Shown here piece after piece: positions 1 through 11,528 of a stretch of DNA of 64,000 bases. Position numbers and translations under genes: made by a program. The notes below the pieces were generated by a model, which made no database searches, had not been told where the DNA came from, and saw only the letters and a program-made list of their open reading frames with translations. The stretch is from Stramonita haemastoma (taxonomy: Eukaryota > Mollusca > Gastropoda > Neogastropoda > Muricidae), in NCBI GenBank assembly GCA_030674155.1, contig CM060325.1, positions 13,075,995-13,139,994 of the forward strand, read 5' to 3'. Numbering within the stretch: the stretch's first letter is position 1; each line of letters begins with the position of its first letter.

Positions 1-406
1 GACAGCGGTTGGATATAGTGGATTTGCTGTTTGCAGATTTTTCATGCGGCTGCTGCATCGATACTATGACTAGTGCAGTTTAACATGCTTCGTGAGCCTA
101 TCCAAGTAAATGCAGAGCATTGTAGGGTGATTCCATGTGTTCCAAACCCTTTGTTCGCAGTTGCAGAGAGTAGCTGACATGGAGTAGTGACACGGAATAC
201 AAAATTCGGAGTATTTTCTTCATCCTAATCAAAGCTCAAATATTAAAGTGAAACCTTCAATTTTTCCATATGTACTAACCCATCATGTTATTCATAAGTT
301 CAGAAAATTTCATTTTCTTACTATGTATTTTTTTAAAATGAGTTTTGTTACTAACCATTACAAATAGGGGGTAAAGCAAGGGAGAGAACTGGCTGTCCAG
401 AGTTAA
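1..406. mobile_element. TTAA-flanked MITE, copy 1 (left end outside window)
   Basis: This stretch aligns along its length by eye with 9322-9807 and 57973-58481. Shared blocks include GGATTTGCTGTTTG, a CTATCCAAG block, CAAAGCTCAAATATTAAAG, AGAAAATTTCATTTTCTTAC and AACCATTACAAAT. It ends at TTAA (403-406). No ORF is present, so I read it as a non-autonomous DNA transposon. TTAA target sites are typical of the piggyBac superfamily; the family assignment is inference. Confidence 0.7.
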
Positions 407-443
407 TTTCCTTCCACTAAATACTGATATTAGACAGATGCCT

Positions 444-445
<2 letters not shown>

Positions 446-501
<56 letters not shown>
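446..501. repeat. (GT)n microsatellite
   Basis: A pure GT dinucleotide run of about 28 units, directly next to a SINE A tail. Confidence 0.95.
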
Positions 502-503
<2 letters not shown>

Positions 504-507
504 GTTT

Positions 508-585
508 ATTTATTTATTTACTCTTTCATATCGAGAATAATGGAATAAGCTCTCGTGCTTTTTTACATCCAGTCCCCTTGTGTTA
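508..585 (-). mobile_element. SINE A, 3' fragment
   Basis: On the minus strand it reads GGACTGGATGTAAAAAAGC, then GCTTATTCCATTATTCTCGA, then a (TAAA)n tail. That is the 3' end of the SINE A family found throughout the window; the full-length example is 25159-25510. Confidence 0.75.
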
Positions 586-1539
586 GTGAGAGAAGGGGGG
601 AGGGTAAGTCCATGAATGTGCAATTTAATAGCTGCTTACTTTTAATTCAGATAGTTTATTATGTTACAATGCTGTGTGTATATTTAATTCAAGTAACAGG
701 TTACATTTGTGCCCACTACACCACAAGCTTTTCTTTAAAAAATGACAAGTGTTTTGAACTTGAATTTAAAAGTACAGGGAGAAGGGTGAAAGACATTGCA
801 CATCCACAATCTAAAAACCTTATACACTGTTAGTCCATCCTGTAACAAAAACCAAAAAAAGCTGACAAAAGGCTCTCCTCCTGTGATCTTAGGGTGCACA
901 GAAACCTCCACAACTAAACATCAGCAACTTGTAAGCACCACACAAGGCCTCTCCTATGCACCTAACAAGGCTTTCTCCATCATTACAAAGACAACCCTCT
1001 TCTAGTCTCCATTCTTCTTGTTGAAAACAAGAGCGAATCAACCAGAATATTAGTCATGGATTCCTGACAACTTAGCATTAAACAAAAAAAAAACCCTGAA
1101 GACTAAAGGGGGTGGGGGGATGGAGGAATTGGGAAAGAGTTGGTTGTTATTTTTTGTTTGTTGCTAATTTGTTTTATACTTATGCTGTCACCATAGCTTT
1201 CACCCTTGCTTTTTCCTTTTTAAAACTTATTATCAACAGTTTTGTGAGGTAGGAATTGATCAATCTCTCAATAACTGATATGTAACTTGTTTTAAAACAT
1301 CACCATCAAAAAGAAATTACAAGAAGCATTTGCGACATGAACATTTTGTTCTTTCTCAAGGCTTTCTTGCTGTTGTTGTTGGCAAACATAAGCATCCATG
1401 AAGACAATTTGCTCTGCTGAATTTTTTTCTTTCTTCCTCCGTAAGACCCCAAGGTTCACCACCCATGCTACAATTTTGTGTATGCCCCCTTTTTTTCCCA
1501 CCATTAAACTAGTAGTGTTCTGACTTACGGGATGGTGTC
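586..1539. other. No gene seen
   Basis: AT-rich sequence with only short ORFs that show no domain or compositional signature. I see nothing functional. Confidence 0.6.
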
Positions 1540-1689
1540 TGAATAAGACACCATTTTGTTCATGCAGTTTTAAAAACATTTTTTCATCTGGTCCTTCCAG
1601 CATAGAATGGCCTACTCTTCCAAAAGGCAGAGCAGGTATTTACGTGTTTGCACACAAGACCTCACTTTACAGTCTCATCCAAAGGACTC
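1540..1689 (-). mobile_element. SINE A, 3' half, split by the piggyBac insertion
   Basis: It contains the SINE A blocks GCATAGAATGGCCTACTCTT and AGTCTCATCCAAAGGACT in minus orientation. The copy stops exactly at the TTAA that starts the 1690-4451 element, and the missing half resumes at 4452. This pins the element's boundaries. Confidence 0.8.
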
Positions 1690-1875
1690 TTAACCTTCGC
1701 CAGACACGTGGGTGAAAAATTACCCAGACTCTCAGTTAAATGATCACAACTTTGTCAGTTTTAATTTCATCAAGCTCAAATTTTATGACTTTGTTTATTA
1801 TATATTTGTGCATAATTCCACCGAATATGAAGATTTTATGTTTGTAAATAAAGTAGTAATTAGACCATAAAAACG

Positions 1876-2367
1876 TTGTATAACCCTCGCCAGATACCGT
1901 GGGTGGCTGGTCACCCATACTTTTTATGTAGACCACAGCTCTTTCCTACACACGCCAGGGCTCGTGGGTGGCTGGTCACCCATACCTTTTATAGACTGCA
2001 ACCCTTTCCTACACACGCTAGGGCTCGTGGGTGGCTGGTCACCCATACCTTTTATAGACTGCAACCCTTAACGTTGTATAACCCTCGCCAGATACCGTGG
2101 GTGGCTGGTCACCCATACTTTTTATGTAGACCACAGCTCTTTCCTACACACGCAGGGCTCGTGGGTGGCTGGTCACCCATACCTTTTATAGACTGCAACC
2201 CTTTCCTACCACGCCAGGGCTCGTGGGTGGCTGGTACCCATTCCTTTTATAGACTGCAACCCTTTCCTACACACGCTAGGGCTCGTGGGTGGCTGGTCAC
2301 CCATACCTTTTATAGACTGCAACCCTTTCCTACACATGCTAGGGCTCGTGGGTAGCTGGTCACCCAT
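1876..2367 (+). repeat. Left subterminal tandem array with GGGTGGCTGGTCACCC hairpins
   Basis: About eight copies of a unit containing GTGGGTGGCTGGTCACCCAT followed by TTTTAT, in two spacer types (a 'gtagaccacagctctttcc' type and an 'agactgcaaccctttcc' type). Each core is a near-perfect palindrome (GGGTGNC..GNCACCC). The first copy is preceded by CCTCGCCAGATACCG, resembling the element's own terminus CCTTCGCCAGACACG, so the array appears derived from the end sequence. Confidence 0.85.
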
Positions 2368-2987
2368 ACATTTTATTGTGCTTGAGGAAGCACTTTCCTT
2401 CTTGTGGCCAGTAGACCTATCTCCTTGGGACCAAACAAACTTGAGTAGTCAATTCAGAAACATGTAGGCTTCTTGACCTACTTTAGCCCCTGGGCTGGTG
2501 GCTGGGCTTTTGTCTTCCATTGCCTTTGTCAACCAGGTCTGCAGTAAAAATCTTTTGTGTGGTCCTTGTAGACCTAGTAGGATAGCTGGAGGGTTAGCAA
2601 GTGTGCCTTGCTCACTTGAGACAGTCATGTGATTAACACCTGAGAGAGCGTGCTCAGGTTAAGTCTTCTATTCAACCAAACTTGTAGTATGGCATGTCCT
2701 TTGATGAATCCTTTCTTCTAAATATTTCTAGTTTAGTTGATTGGTCTGAATCAGCAAGTATTTTTCTGGACATTTCTATTTTGAGTTGATTGGTTTAGGC
2801 CCGAGTCAGCAAGAAATTTTCTGGACATTTCTATTTTGAGTTGATTGGTTTAGGCCGAGTCAGCAAGAATAGGTAATGGTACAAATAAGGAAAGCTGACA
2901 GTCACTCATCCTTTCCTGCAACAGCATTCTAGAAGGCCTGAGCAACTGTGTGAGTAGTAAGAGAAACATTTTTCTGTTTGATAGTAG

Positions 2988-3344
2988 TTGTTAATTTTAT
3001 TAAGGTTGTTTTACACATGGAGGTTGGCTAAAATCATAAGACTTTTACTACGGTCTGCAGCAACTGCGAAGAAGTCCTCTGTATCTGCTGCAAGAAAGTC
3101 CACCACCAGCCAAAGTCCAAAGAAACAAAAGAAGGCACAAGGCCGCTGTGGCTTCTGCCACTGGAAGGCTGATTGCAAAACAACAGGTTCCTGCATTAAC
3201 TGCCAAAACTGGATATGTCGAAATCACGCTATGCAAATCTGCCCAGACTGCAGTCTGATGCTGGAGACAGAGGTTACTATCATCCAAGCACCTGGTGGTG
3301 AAGAACTGCCAAGAGCAACACCTCCCACTCCCAGCAATCATTGA
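2988..3344 (+). pseudogene. piggyBac transposase C-terminal cysteine-rich domain (remnant)
   Basis: The 118-residue ORF has a basic K/S-rich linker (about residues 26-50) followed by a cysteine-rich module. Its spacing is RCGFC-x8-SC-x2-C-x3-ICRNH-x5-CPDC (residues about 52-88), with seven Cys and one His. This matches the zinc-binding domain at the C terminus of piggyBac transposases, which contacts the transposon ends in known family members. The ORF then runs to a stop after a short tail. The upstream DDE/DDD catalytic part (normally several hundred residues) is absent. An acceptor-like CTGCAG at about 3055-3060 could mean this was a last exon. It lies inside TTAA-bounded ends, consistent with a deleted element. 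Confidence 0.75.
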
Positions 3345-4021
3345 GCCCAGGGACAACAAATACAAGAACAAAATCAGTTTTAGCAGCTCTCTCTTGATGC
3401 TGGTAATTGTTTGTCTCGGCTCTAAACTGGTACTGATGTCCTTTATAAGAATGAAAATATTTTCTACTGTTTTTGTTTGATTTTGTTTGTTTGTTTGATT
3501 TGTTGTTATCTTATCCAAGACATTCAGTAATGAAATGTAGGATACTATCCGTACAGACAGTTCAGGTTTGAATTTCTTCTTAGTATTTTGTGTATTCTAA
3601 CAGTTCAGAATCATATTTCTAGTATTTTGCAAGTGTGTATATCATATGTGTGTGTGTATGCATGCAAATGTGCACTGATTCGTATGGTTTGTTCTGTTCT
3701 TAAATGTACATGATTTCTTTCCTTACCTATGATTGATATCAGCAGGTACAATTGTTATTTTGCTTTTTGGCTTTTGCACATGTTAAACGTTTTTGGGGGC
3801 TTCTGTTATGAACACACCAGTTTGAGTCTGACTGAAAATTTAATGGAGAAATTGATAAAGATATTAAAGAATTTATGATCTTGATGATCTGTGTTTTAAT
3901 TTTTTCCTCAGAAAGTTGCTATCTGATGCCATTTACCGCATATTTATGAAATATATATTTTGTTTAGAATGCTAAAATTATACTGTGTTAATGCTAAAAA
4001 CATATAGTGTATTTGTTATAG

Positions 4022-4052
<31 letters not shown>

Positions 4053-4252
4053 GTAGAGAGAGAGAGTTTCTTTGTCAGTCTATTTCAGTTTACATGGGTG
4101 CTAGTAAACCTTTCACTTTCAAATCAAATGAATGAGCTCTTATTTCCCACATCATAATCAACGCAACACACATTGATTCTAAGACATCACCTTTTCAGAT
4201 TCAGCTTTATTGTCTCAAAAATTACATGATGCTTAGCTGTCTGATCTATTTG

Positions 4253-4420
4253 AAAACCATAGGCAACTGGTCACCCACGAAATCTGGCGAGGCGTAGTAC
4301 GGGAAATGTCTATGTAAAAACCATGGGTGACTGGTCACCCACGAAATCTGGTGAGACGTAGTAAGGGAAATGCCTATGTAAAAACCATGGGTGACTAGTC
4401 ACCCAGGAGCTCTTCCGTGT
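4253..4420 (-). repeat. Right subterminal array, inverted relative to the left array
   Basis: About 2.5 copies of a ~66-bp unit with GGGTGACTGGTCACCC (arms GGGTGAC/GTCACCC). Read on the minus strand, the unit order (CCTCGCCAGAT-TTCGTGGGTGACC-...-TTTTTACATAGA) matches the left array (CCTCGCCAGATACCGTGGGTGGC-...-TTTTTATGTAGA). The two arrays are therefore long, imperfect inverted subterminal repeats. Confidence 0.8.
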
Positions 4421-4451
4421 GAGTTTAAAAACGAAGTCTCGTGAAGGTTAA

Positions 4452-4545
4452 GGAGCGAGTCAGTTCTGATGTTTACTCCAAGGGAAAAATCCCCTTGAAT
4501 GGGTCCCTAAAATTCCGGCCATCAAATCACGAGCACAGCGCTTGA
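4452..4545 (-). mobile_element. SINE A, 5' half, split by the piggyBac insertion
   Basis: Continues the SINE A body (GTCAGTTCTGATGTTTACTCC, then GGGAAAAATCCCCTTGAAT) toward the tRNA-like head, in minus orientation. It lies about 250 bp past the NCOA5 stop codon, so it probably falls in the 3'UTR or just beyond. Confidence 0.75.
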
Positions 4546-4793
4546 CAATAAAGCTATTCTGCCCCCACCCCAGTGCTGACTAAGGAGTACAGTTCAACAC
4601 ACAAGAACCCAAATCCAAAGCAAATCCAATACCTACACTGCCTTGTGCCCATCCACTGACATCCCCCACACATGACTATGTAAGCCCTGATCCAAGTCAC
4701 ACACTCTTGATTCCTGTATGTGTTCACATGGTTTGTCCGTCCTGTCTCCACCACACACACACACCACACACACACTCACTCATCTCTACATCC

Positions 4794-5070
4794 TCAATTC
4801 TCAGTAAGGGGGGTGGGGAGGCCTGCCAGCCCCCCTGAAGCCCCAGTCTGCTGGGCTGTGGCCAGAGAGGTGGTGTGACCTGCAGTGGCCTGGATGCTCT
4901 TCAGGAGGCTGGGTCCACTCTGGATCAGATTGTCCAAGGCCTTCTGCACTGTGGGGTTGTCAAAGTTGATGAGCGTGGCTGGGATACCACCCACACCAGG
5001 GACAGATGACGACGACGACGATGATGATGAAACTCCCTGCGGTAATGGGAGGGCAGTGGCACCCTTCTGG

Positions 5071-5101
<31 letters not shown>

Positions 5102-5444
5102 CTGAAGAAGACGCTGTGTTGTAAGAACCCAGACCACCACCACTACCTCTGAGGCCTGCACCTGCAGCCAGGGAAGTAGCCAACTGGTAAGATCCATGAG
5201 GAAGAGCAGCAGCGGCACCTGACGACTGTATGCCGCAGCGGGTGAAGACAGCATGGGGGAGGAGGAGGAGCCCAGAGCAGCCATGCCCCTGCCCAAGGCA
5301 GAGGGGGTGGGGGGTCAGGGGAGGAGGATTCCTGCGGGGGTGGGGGTGGAGGTGGGGGTCTGGCAGTCAGCGTGGACATGAGGAGAGAGCTGGTGTGGGA
5401 GGGCAGGGTGTTTTGGGGCAGGGAGTTGATGGTGGAAGCTGCCA
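4794..5444 (-). CDS. NCOA5: NCOA5 last coding exon
   Basis: The acceptor CCTTTCCTCTGTTGCAG precedes 5444, and phase 1 fits the previous donor (G+TG, Val). The exon encodes AASTINSLPQN, a P-rich run, a low-complexity A/S region with poly-Ala and poly-Ser, and the diagnostic INFDNPTVQKALDNLIQSGP. The stop is TGA at 4796-4794. The plausible reading changes frame twice, near 5296 and near 5228, so two single-base indels are suspected. A tail of A/G/S-rich residues follows the diagnostic block. Confidence 0.85.
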
Positions 5445-5982
5445 CTGCAACAGAGGAAAGGGTCCGTGATGATGAACGTCAGCATCGTTACAACAGGGGG
5501 GGGGGGGGGGGGGGGGGGTACTGTCTTCAGCTACAAGCTCTAATGAAACAGCCAGGCCAACAAGAACAATGAGGAAAAGTCTGGCATCATGCTTTCTTTC
5601 TTTTTCTCCACATCCTCTCTATGAAACACAACACACTACAAAAATCTGTCTGGGCAATTACACATGCACACATACGCACATACACACGCATACACATACT
5701 TGCATTTTTTCCCCAAGACAACAAGAGTTCTACAGGCGTAAATGTATGAACGCACATGCACATATGAAAACACACACACACACACACACTCAAACCAAAA
5801 AGAACTGACATAACAACAGCACAAACCAGTAATACAGTACAGACACACTTACACACACATTTTTAATGAGACTGACCATATGACTGGTACAATCTTCCTC
5901 ACACCACACACACACAACACACACACACACACACCACACACACACACACACAACACACTCCCACACACACACACACACACCC

Positions 5983-6017
<35 letters not shown>

Positions 6018-9000
6018 GTAATCATTACCAATGTATTGCAAAATATTTGGTCACCATAAGTTTGATGATTACCAAACCCTTTCACAATCCACACAAACCT
6101 TCAAACATGCAGTCAGACAAGACACAAAGACTTCAAACAGGCGGACAGACATACAGCAAAGGCACATACGAATGTTGCTGACAGTGAATATCACAGCAGG
6201 CAGAAGATAACTGTGTAGTACCTGCACACCTTCACAGGTGTCACTGAAGCCTTTCTTAAGCAGCCCTTTGTGCAAATTGCAAAATGAAAATATCAGCCGA
6301 GGTCAACCGTTCGCAAAAAATTTTGATGTGAATCCATTTTCATCAACAGTAAATCTCGCTTTAATCAGTGTTCATTCATCCACATTTTTTCCTTATTTTC
6401 TCTTCTTTTTTTTAAATTTTGGAACACAAATGTATGACCTAGTATGGCAAAAAAGGACAAACCATGTATTGAATGATTTTTGTTCTCAAATCATTGACAA
6501 ATTCAAACAAGTAGTCAAAACCAGTTGCCCAAAAAGGGTCTGAAAATTAGTAGGAGGGTTGAAAAAGAAAATGGAACACATCGTAGGAGGGTTGAAAAAG
6601 AAAATGGAACACATCCTGCAAATAAACCAGGACTATGCCCCTGGTTTCAAATGATAAATGCATTTTTAACTGAGGTCTAAACAACAACCTTAAAGAAAAT
6701 AACCAAAAAAAATTGCATAACACTTAAAACCCTTAAAGGCAAAATACATGTATCTGTAATATAGACACACACACACACACAAAAAGCCCTGAAAGATCAG
6801 TAAGAATTTATCAACAGAGGGAGAGGGACAGAAAGGGAAGAGAGAGAGGGGAAGGATTTTCAACTATAAAAGAAAACCATACTTGACAAAATACATGTGA
6901 TGGGAGTTGGGAGAGGGGGTTGGATGAATGGACTGGATGGTAACTCAACTGTATAGCAGAAGAATGTGAATACATCTATGACATCAGGTATGCCTGCAAG
7001 AGCTGGTTTTCTTGAACAAACACTTCCAAATCACTATTCAAAGGGGTTTTCAGTAACATCATGCGAATGTGAAGAGGCTTGCTACAAGACTGCAGAACAC
7101 AGAAGAATGTACACCTTTCAGATTGAACTCAAGACCTTCCCCAAAACACAAACACAGCTTGGACTGTGTTCACCCACTGTTTATTGAGCAATGCAACAGA
7201 TTAAACCACTCCACCACCTCACGCGCACGCACCCACACACATGCACACACCACACACACACATGCGCATACAACATGCACACGCACGACAGCACACCACA
7301 CACACACACACACACACACCATATAATTCTCAATCTGAATTTGAAACGCCTTTTATTTCCTTTCGCCGCCTGACACACGTTTTACTCTGACTGTATACTT
7401 CACCCTGCAGTCACTTAACACATTTTCCCCCTCAATTTAAGGGACAAAACTGGGCAAAACTGCAGCAGTGACAGATTTTCTTTTACAAATTTTCTCTTCA
7501 TCTTGCTTCAAATCGTCATCTGTCTTGCATTAACATTCCAGATGTAACAGGCGCGTTGCAGGGTTGGGCGTTGTACTCGTATCTAAGGTTCGGTTCGATC
7601 GTATTCCGCTATGGCTTGTGCCTGGAAAGACTTTACGGCTATTTCTCACCCACCAGGGTAAGGGTACACTGGTTGGGTTAACTGCGATAGACTGGCGTCT
7701 TCCGGGGATCTATGACTTCAGCGCTTAACGCCAGAACCGGATAGCACGTGATGAGCTATGTCGACAGACTTAACTTAACTAAGATGTAACAATTACTTCA
7801 CTGCTGATATACAGCAGCTTACATACAATCTTCTGTCATGAAGTCACGGGATGCTGGGTTATGCTGCTGAAGAAGAACTCTGTGATGCTGACTAGGAAAG
7901 TGGCGGTAGTGGTGTAGTAAAGGTCAGAGGCTGAACCATGTCAGCAGATTCCAAAATCAATCTCCAGCAAGAACTTCCAACAGTTCAGAACTCATTCTTG
8001 GCACTGGTTTTCGACAAACATTGTGTCAGAGGAAAAGGTAACGGAAAGAGTTCAGTTTTGTCACTCACTGGAATAGACTATCTGGGTTTCTACCCAGGTA
8101 AAGAGTCTGCTAAACACAAACATGTTTCAAACACCTTTACGCTACGGCCATAGTAAACCCGGCCGTCCGGAGTTTCGATGGGCCGTCTCTTTATCGGTAG
8201 AACGGATCCATCAAAGCGCCATAGTCAACCAGGCTTTCTGGAGTTTGAGGGCCGTCTCTTTCTGACAATGTGGTCACCCGAGACTGCGAGTGATGCGAAA
8301 ACGAGGCTGCCACGGTAACTGAGACTCCGCCCCAGGCGAAATCAACAGAAAATAGTTCGACATAATAAGTGTTTTTACGTAAAATCCCCCCACAAAACTT
8401 TTATCAAAACCACCGGAATGTAATCGGGAAGGGTCAATTTACTCGTTTGTGTAGTCAGAATTTTTGAAGCACCATAAGTAAGTTTTTCTTGATTATTTTC
8501 CTTTCCGTCAATCCAGCAAACGGACGGTTTGCTCGAACGTCAAAACGACGGGTTAAAAATACCGGGCCGGGCCGGCTCTACTATGGCCACGCACAGCCGT
8601 TATCAGTGACGCCACAGAGTAATTCAGCCGGGCAGCATTTTTCACCCAGGCCGGCAAAATTGACGGCGGCAAAATGCCGGGTTTACTATGGCCGCAGCCT
8701 TGAGGTTTATGGGTTATACAGTCTGCTCAAATCCCAATCCTCTTGTTGACTTTTTCCACATGAGGGGCAGTGACTATGGGATGGATCAACTCATTGTTGG
8801 CTGTTTGAGGTCTGCATGAAGAGGGAGGGCTTGAATCACCAACAGGACACGGGTTCTCCAATCAGCCTTGTTATCTACCTAGTGGGTATGGTGTTAGACC
8901 CATCCACAGAAAGAAGAAGGCTAGACCTGTCTCTAAAGACGGAGAATGTCCATGGACTCGACGCCTCTTCTTTTGAGGTTCATGGCTCCCTGCACAGCTG

Positions 9001-11300
9001 GGGTGGTCCACTCCCTCTGTCCACTGGACACATAGCCCCCGTAAACAGTGGTATCCAGTGCACAGCTTGGGTCCTTGCTTCCCCCAACACCAGGAGAGGG
9101 GTATCCAAAAGTCATGATCTGCATGTAGCTCAGTCCCCCTTACAGAGTAAGAGGTTAAAGACTAACACACTGGCTTAACTCTTCATGTTATAATGAGTGC
9201 TAAAGCTGTGGTAGGCCTAAATGTGTAGAGCAAGATCATGCGCATATCGTCATAAGCTACTTTTAGAAGCTGAGTTTGGCCAACAAGACCTATTCTCGCT
9301 GACCATGCGAAATTAAAACCTTTAACTCTTAGAGGACAGCTGTCCGCTATAGCAGATAGGTGTAAAGCAACGGTTTTGGACAGCAGTCCGCTATAGCGGA
9401 TTTGCTGTTTGTAAATTTTTCACGTGGCGTCTGCATGATTCTATGATTAGTGCAGATAAACATAGCTTTGTGAACCTATCCAAGGTCAAATGCAGAGTGT
9501 TGTCGGGTGATTCTGTGTGTTCCGAAACTCTTTGATCATGGCTGTAAAGAGTAGCTGACAGGGAGTAGTGACACAAACTACAAAATTCAGAGTATTTTCT
9601 TCCTGCTAGTCAAAGCTCAAATATTAAAGTGAGAGCTTTAATCTTTCGATATGTTCTAACCTAGCATGTGATTCATAAGTTCAGAAAATTTCATTTTCTT
9701 ACTATGTGTTTTGTATTTTTTATGATTTTTTTTTTTTACTAACCATTACAAATGGGCCATCTGTGGGGGAAAGCAAGGGAGACAACTGGCCGTCCTGAGT
9801 GAGTTAAAAGAGTGTTTGTTCATGGTAGCTAGTGGCAAAATCGTTTTTGCATCATCTCAGGAAAGTTTTCCATTTTTTTATCATAATTTTTGTGGCTTCT
9901 TTTTTCTTCAACATGGCAAAACCTGTATTTTTATACCAACGTCAATTCTGCAGATTCTAAAGAGTATTTAATCAAAAATAGTGAAGGGTAAGTGATAGGA
10001 CTTGGAGAAAGTAGCTAGGCATTTAGTGCACATGCACAGCGAGAAAAGGTCTTGCTGGCCAAATGCAGCTTGACGATAAATGCATTATAATGCTTTATGA
10101 CAAAGAGTTAAGCCAGTGTTTGAGCCTTTAACACCTTAGTCTGTAGGGGCTTCTCTGAAGACCTGCTGCCTGGCTGTCTTTACCAGTTCTTTCCTCTTCT
10201 CCCAGTTCTGGAGCTGTGCAGCACCAGTCAGCACTTTCTTCTGCAAAGTCTCTGGTAATGGGTTTTCCCAACACACGAGGCAGAAAACACTACTTGTCTG
10301 AAGGAGATATGGCTGACACTGCCTTGGCCATGCACTAAGATGCGCTGGAAAACTTGCAGTTCCACTGGATGTACAGTATAACACCTGCTGGTCCAATTTT
10401 ATCTGACTTTCAAAATAAAAGACATTTTAAAAATATTTTTTAAGTGAAAGCATTGTACGACTTGGGGGTGAAATAGCTCAGTGGTCAGAGTGGTCGCTTT
10501 CCCTAAGTCAAGATGAGCAGCATCGAGCATGGTTACCAGTTGGATGGGTGATCGTTTGCATGCCTTGGCTTCAGTACAGTCCCCCCCAGTTCACCCAGCT
10601 GTAAATGGGTTAAAGTTAAAGTCTGTCCCGAGCCTAAGGCTCAACAGGCCGGTGCTTATCCCGGTTTCTGTGGCGTTAAGCGACTGAGAGTCATAGACTC
10701 CCCCCTGGATAGGACGCCAGTCTATCGCAGGTTAACCCCAACACAAGGTTGGTACCCCTTTTACACCTGGGTGGGGTGAGAAAATACCGTAAAGTGGCCT
10801 TTTCCAAGGGCACAACGCCATAACCGAAAGCTGGGATCGAACCCAAACAACCTTTAGATTACGAGTCCAACGCCCTAACCACTAGACTACAGCGGCGGCT
10901 GCTGTAAATGGGTACCTGCCCTTTTTAGGGTCAGGGAAGGTAAAGCAGGGAGGGTGAGGAGATGGGCGCCGCCCTCAACATGCTGGCCCCTAGAGAAGCT
11001 GAGGTCTCTGATGCCTTGCTCCCCAACGACCACAAAGGTTATGGGACACCTTTACCTTTACTTTTTTATTGTACGACTGCTCTATCACTGGTAAGCTTCT
11101 ATTTCTATCACCAGTGAACTTTTTTTCTCTTTGTTGGGCTTTTTTTTTTCCCTTTGGTAAGAGGAAAAGAGTAGAAAAGAGAACAAGGGGGAGAGATAGG
11201 GGTGTGCTTAGGAAGCTGGACTTCTTTCAGGGTCATGCCTCAAATATTTACATATTATTTACCATGCCAAAAATCCATCACAGGTGACTTGGGTTTGAAT

Positions 11301-11383
<83 letters not shown>

Positions 11384-11386
11384 GAG

Positions 11387-11451
<65 letters not shown>

Positions 11452-11485
11452 CACAACAAAGCACTCACAGACAATTCTGCATGTG

Positions 11486-11528
<43 letters not shown>

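Larger units (their letters stand above)
1690..4451 (+). mobile_element. piggyBac-type DNA transposon, internally deleted
   Basis: The element begins TTAA-CCTTCGCCAGAC and ends (reverse complement) TTAA-CCTTCACGAGAC, so short imperfect terminal inverted repeats sit inside duplicated TTAA sites (1690-1693 and 4448-4451). The flanks are two halves of one SINE A, an independent proof of both ends. Inside each end lie inverted arrays of a hairpin-forming motif (1876-2367 and 4253-4420). The only recognisable coding sequence is the piggyBac C-terminal cysteine-rich domain at 2988-3344. The catalytic DDD region is missing and the space before that ORF is too short for it, so the copy is non-autonomous. 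A (GT)n tract lies at about 4024-4052. Confidence 0.85.

Noticed and set aside
1876..2467. ORF of 159 codons with a repeated GWLVTHTFYRLQPF motif
   Set aside because: A by-product of the piggyBac subterminal tandem array; the repeat unit happens to be open in this frame.
10463..10530. tRNA gene at the SINE C head, and similar heads elsewhere
   Set aside because: The heads have A and B boxes but are joined to SINE bodies, are flanked by TSDs and do not form complete cloverleafs.
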